Assembly (NCBI GenBank): GCA_038880255.1
Contig: JAVZSA010000012.1
Coordinates: forward strand, 1-36,563
From: ARK-15 sp038880255
GTDB lineage: Archaea > Thermoplasmatota > Thermoplasmata > Thermoplasmatales > ARK-15
Direction: 5' to 3'
DNA length: 36,563 nucleotides
Under the pieces are notes generated by a model. It saw nothing but the letters and a program-made list of their open reading frames with translations. It did no database searches and was not told where the DNA came from. Shown here piece by piece: positions 33,894 to 36,563 of this stretch. Positions within the stretch are counted from its first letter, which is position 1. Each line of letters opens with the position of its first letter. Both the position numbers and the translations under genes were made by a program.

Positions 33894-35134
33894 TTCCACT
33901 CCTCCTCCTTAAAAATCCTTTTTGCCGCATCAGTTATTCTATTTTCAAAGTCTTGTGAATTTTCCTCTTCACTTCTATTTATTTTTAATTCATTAAATAA
34001 TGAAATTGCGAGTTTTACACCATTTTCACCATTTAATGCATTTTCTCTAGTCCTATATTCTTTCAAATATGTTTCAAACACATTTTTTTCCACATCTATC
34101 ACATTGTCAGCTGGTATAATTTTTTCTGGATATTCCCTACTCTTTAATGAATTAATATTAATGTTAATCCCCTTTGCACCCTTATTTTTTACATAATCTA
34201 TTATCTTTTTCCTGTTGATTTCAGAAATTTTACCAGAAGATAATTCTCCATAAATTTTTAAAAGAACATATTTATTGTTAAGATCTTCCTTTTCAATTTT
34301 TTCTATAGCTTCTCTCATTATTTCTTCAGGAATTTTACCTTCTGCATTAATTTCAAAAAGTATTGGTGGAATAACATTATTTTCCACAAATTCTACATTT
34401 TCAATTTTTTCGGAGAAATCAACAATGAAAAACCCTCTCTTTTCACCTTTTGCCATCGCTTCCAAATCTTGATAGTTTGATGCAAATAGAGGGCCTGGAT
34501 AAAATATGCTGTAATTTTCAATTCTTTTTTCTATTCTTCTATGTACATGACCTCCTGCGTAATAGCTCATATTCTTTGGAATTTGTTCAAGAGGTATTTC
34601 TGACATATGAAACTGAATGTCTGGAATTACTTCCGAAATTGCACTGTGAAAAAGAAATATGCTAAAATAACCATTTCTCTCCTTAATCTTTATTTTACTA
34701 TAGTCATATGATTCAAGCCCCATTCTTCTACCATACATGCCGTAAAGTGATGCACCTGTCTTTTCATCCACTGTTGGCTCGAGATAAATATTATCACCAT
34801 CAATATTTTCCCTATGTACATCAATTATTATGCCTGTAGCATCTAGAATGTTGTAAATTGAGGAACCAGTAATACTAAAATCATGACTCCCAGATATTGT
34901 GTAAATATGTATTCCATTATTTACAATTTCTCGCATCTTTTTTATTGCATCTTTAATAGATAAAAAATCTGGATTTGGTCTATTAAAAATATCACCAGTG
35001 ATTATTATAAAATCAACATTCCTTTTTTTGCATTCATCAAGTGCCCAAAGAAAAGAATTTAGATTTGTTTCCCTTAAATTATTTTCATCAAATGCTGCAA
35101 GATGTACATCGGATATGTGTGCAAACCTTCCCAT
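33890..35134 (-). CDS. mre11: Mre11 DNA repair nuclease
   Basis: This 414-residue calcineurin-like phosphoesterase has ISDVHL (D9, H11), TGDIFN (D48), SGSHDFS (S83, H84, D85), FLFHSAIS and YAGGHVHRR, the five phosphoesterase motifs in order. The third motif is normally GNHD; here the metal-binding asparagine is Ser83. The capping and Rad50-binding C-terminal parts follow (EIMREAIEKIEKEDLNNKYV, ITDAAKRIFKEEEW). It is the first gene of an operon with rad50. The upstream gap to sepF is 34 bp, so readthrough from the division genes is possible. Confidence 0.95.
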   Translation of the reverse strand: MGRFAHISDVHLAAFDENNLRETNLNSFLWALDECKKRNVDFIIITGDIFNRPNPDFLSIKDAIKKMREIVNNGIHIYTISGSHDFSITGSSIYNILDATGIIIDVHRENIDGDNIYLEPTVDEKTGASLYGMYGRRMGLESYDYSKIKIKERNGYFSIFLFHSAISEVIPDIQFHMSEIPLEQIPKNMSYYAGGHVHRRIEKRIENYSIFYPGPLFASNYQDLEAMAKGEKRGFFIVDFSEKIENVEFVENNVIPPILFEINAEGKIPEEIMREAIEKIEKEDLNNKYVLLKIYGELSSGKISEINRKKIIDYVKNKGAKGINININSLKSREYPEKIIPADNVIDVEKNVFETYLKEYRTRENALNGENGVKLAISLFNELKINRSEEENSQDFENRITDAAKRIFKEEEWK

Positions 35135-35168
35135 AATAAATAATTAAAAAATTTAATTTAATAAAATT

Positions 35169-35516
35169 TTAGAATTTTATTTTGTTCCTATCAATCTTTA
35201 TACCATCAGATGTTATAAGTAAATAGCTCCCACCTAAAGAAACAACATCACCATCCACATCTTTTGCAGTCTCCTTTAGTTCACTTATTACCCTTCTTAA
35301 AGTAAGTTCATCATCCCTAATTGGTGTATAATCTATAATAAGAATGTCTTTATTGTAAACATATTCTGTCAATTTTTTCAAATCTTCATATCTGTAAATC
35401 TCACTTAACCTAATATTTCTTTTACTTTCCTGTAATCCAACCAAATCCTCATAAGATGAAAGATCTATATAATTTAGTTTTTTTTCGTCTTTATCTTTTC
35501 TAAAAAATTCAACCAT
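35169..35516 (-). CDS. sepF: Archaeal SepF-like FtsZ anchor
   Basis: This 115-residue protein resembles archaeal SepF (COG2450), the membrane anchor of FtsZ. The N-terminal NYIDLSSYEDL is the acidic linker motif common in that family. The globular part has RLSEIYRYEDL, DILIIDYTPIRDDELTLRRV, and the closing glycine-rich strand DVVSLGGSYLLITSDGIKI. ATG 35516 is preceded by GTGAT at a good distance; an in-frame GTG lies at 35525. A short N-terminal helix (MVEFFRK) could be the membrane-targeting part. It follows the PRC-barrel gene by 13 bp and lies beside divergent ftsZ, which strongly supports a division role. Confidence 0.87.
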   Translation of the reverse strand: MVEFFRKDKDEKKLNYIDLSSYEDLVGLQESKRNIRLSEIYRYEDLKKLTEYVYNKDILIIDYTPIRDDELTLRRVISELKETAKDVDGDVVSLGGSYLLITSDGIKIDRNKIKF

Positions 35517-35529
35517 TTCAATCACTTTC

Positions 35530-35769
35530 CTATTTTAGTTCCAGGACAACAACATCCTTTGCAGATTTCATACTTTTGAATGGAAGAATCATTCTTCCCT
35601 GGGCATCAGTTTCAAATTTACTTGATTCAGAACTTTTTGTGGGAGTAACAAGAAGATGTTTTATTTCCCCTGTGTCAAGATCTATTACAAAGTTATCTAT
35701 TGTACCTAATATAACACCTTCAGATGTCATTACTGTCTTTCCTTTCAATTCACTTATGAATTTTTTCAT
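35530..35769 (-). CDS. PRC-barrel mini-protein, CdpB-like
   Basis: The 79 residues form a single PRC-barrel: ELKGKTVMTSEGVILGTIDN, FVIDLDTGEIKHLLVTP, and MILPFKSMKSAKDVVVLEL. The ribosome site GAGGTGATG precedes the ATG. Small PRC-barrel proteins (CdpB1/CdpB2, with membrane protein CdpA) have been shown in haloarchaea to take part in FtsZ-based division and to bind SepF. Here the gene is in one operon with sepF and divergent from ftsZ. The fold is seen in sequence; the CdpB role is inferred from context. Confidence 0.85.
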   Translation of the reverse strand: MKKFISELKGKTVMTSEGVILGTIDNFVIDLDTGEIKHLLVTPTKSSESSKFETDAQGRMILPFKSMKSAKDVVVLELK

Positions 35770-35938
35770 AACATCACCTCAGTCATAAATTTGTATGATC
35801 TCAATTAATAAATTATATTTAAGTATATAAAAATATCTTTTAATTTTACAAGATTTTTAAATGGTATTATAATGGTAATATTTAAATATGACAAATTAAT
35901 AGATTTAGCTGACAATAATATGAAAGGGGGTGTAATTG
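35770..35938. promoter_or_regulatory. Divergent promoter region between the PRC-barrel/sepF operon and ftsZ
   Basis: This 169-bp gap must hold both promoters. A TATA-like AAGTATATAAAAATATC at about 35821-35837 can be read on either strand. A nearer TAATATTTAAATATG at 35877-35891 may serve ftsZ. An imperfect direct repeat, ATGGTAT at 35861 and ATGGTAA at 35872, lies between them. The end carries the ftsZ ribosome site GGGGGTG (35926-35932). No regulator site is known to me here. Confidence 0.5.
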
Positions 35939-36563
35939 ATGAAGAGCTTGATAAAAAATGCGCTAGGATACGATCCAGAAAGTGTAAATAGACCAAAGCC
36001 TGCGCCTACACCAACAGAACAGGCGCAACAAATAGTTTCTCCAGATGAAGAAGAATTAAGAAAGATTGTGGAACAATTGAAGGTAAATATAAAGATTGTA
36101 GGGTGTGGTGGTGGTGGGTCAAACACAATAACAAGGCTAACAGATTCTGGTATTTATGGAGCCACATTAATAGCAGCGAACACAGATGCTCCCCACTTAC
36201 TCCATGTTAAGGCCAACAGGAAGATACTATTGGGTAAAAGGATAACAAGGGGTCTAGGAGCAGGAGCAGATCCAAGGATAGGAGAAGAGGCGGCAAAGGA
36301 GGCAGATGAAGAATTAAGGAACATACTTGCAAGGTCAGACATTGTATTCATTACAGCTGGCATGGGAGGTGGAACAGGGACAGGTTCAGCACCCTATGTG
36401 GCACAGGTGGCAAAGGAAGTAAATCCAGGCACACTTACCATAGGTATAGTAACACTACCATTCTCAGCGGAAGGAAAGGTGAGGATGGAACAGGCGCTTT
36501 GGGGACTTGACAGATTAAGGAAATACTGTGATACAACAATTGTAATACCAAATGATAAACTAT
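35939..36563 (+). CDS. ftsZ: FtsZ cell-division GTPase, 3' end outside the window
   Basis: 208 codons of FtsZ are present and the frame is open at the window edge. The nucleotide site GCGGGGSNT begins at residue 55, followed by AANTDAPHLLHV and KILLGKRITRGLGAGADPRI. The tubulin signature GGGTGTG is at 143-149 within ITAGMGGGTGTGSAP, and LPFSAEGKVRMEQA follows. An N-terminal extension of about 50 residues, with a proline-rich patch (RPKPAPTPTEQ), precedes the core, as in many archaeal FtsZ proteins. ATG 35939 has GGGGGTG six bases upstream; the ATG at 35920 is out of frame. I cannot say whether it is FtsZ1 or FtsZ2. Confidence 0.96.
   Translation, partial: MKSLIKNALGYDPESVNRPKPAPTPTEQAQQIVSPDEEELRKIVEQLKVNIKIVGCGGGGSNTITRLTDSGIYGATLIAANTDAPHLLHVKANRKILLGKRITRGLGAGADPRIGEEAAKEADEELRNILARSDIVFITAGMGGGTGTGSAPYVAQVAKEVNPGTLTIGIVTLPFSAEGKVRMEQALWGLDRLRKYCDTTIVIPNDKL

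Noticed and set aside
35905..36363. Minus-strand frames over ftsZ
   Set aside because: They oppose the highly conserved FtsZ GTPase core; their small-residue-rich translations are products of the Gly/Ala-rich FtsZ codons.
1..36563. CRISPR arrays, tRNA or rRNA genes, insertion sequences
   Set aside because: I saw no regularly spaced repeats, no cloverleaf-like GC-rich islands and no transposase motifs; intergenic gaps are short and AT-rich. A covariance-model scan would be needed for small RNAs.

Overview
The window reads as a contiguous piece of an AT-rich archaeal chromosome, densely coded on both strands. Archaeal hallmarks are RNA polymerase subunit K (RpoK/Rpo6), a stand-alone ATPase subunit of two-subunit GMP synthase, a beta-CASP RNase of the aCPSF type, KaiC-like ATPases, an Mre11-Rad50 pair and archaeal-type SepF next to FtsZ. 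FtsZ argues against most Thermoproteota. FtsZ, a secreted penicillin-acylase-type hydrolase, a full SUF operon and very AT-rich DNA together suggest a Thermoplasmata-like, possibly acidophilic, euryarchaeote. That placement is an inference from gene content, not a phylogeny.

Layout. 278-3481 (+): a tight run of a lone Lrp/AsnC ligand-binding (RAM) domain, a small membrane protein, PurE, GMP synthase subunit B and a beta-CASP RNase. It converges on rpoK (-) and an NfeD-like membrane protein (-). 4246-7209 (+): two tandem KaiC-like ATPases, an amidohydrolase and a DJ-1/PfpI protein, coupled by a 2-bp gap and ATGA overlaps. 12165-7181 (-): complete sufCBDSU with overlapping genes throughout. 14981-12206 (-): secreted penicillin-acylase-family Ntn hydrolase followed by a small membrane protein with a TTG start. 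15145-17906 (+): MBL-fold hydrolase, PLP aminotransferase and ROK-type kinase. 20163-17903 (-): ABC-2 exporter. 20334-22094: a very AT-rich stretch with a family-2 glycosyltransferase and a decayed cation-diffusion-facilitator gene. 22173-25072 (+): a DUF3311 small protein, a sodium:solute symporter and an M20 amidohydrolase, which look like an uptake-and-hydrolysis module. 25069-31362: mostly minus-strand single genes (proC, transglutaminase-like protein, CinA-domain protein, nitroreductase, OsmC, CBS protein) with one plus-strand MFS transporter.

35134-31407 (-) encodes Mre11 and Rad50. Just beyond it lies the most interesting cluster: a PRC-barrel mini-protein and archaeal SepF on the minus strand, divergent from ftsZ (+), which runs off the window end. 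Together they look like a compact cell-division locus.

Translation signals fall into two classes. Many operon-internal genes, and some first genes, carry GGTGAT-type Shine-Dalgarno sequences or ATGA overlaps. Several first genes have a TATA-like AAATATTTAT or TTAAATATTTAA element about 27-30 bp before the start codon, as expected for leaderless mRNAs. No tRNA, rRNA, CRISPR array or insertion sequence was recognised, and no gene-free stretch exceeds 300 bp.
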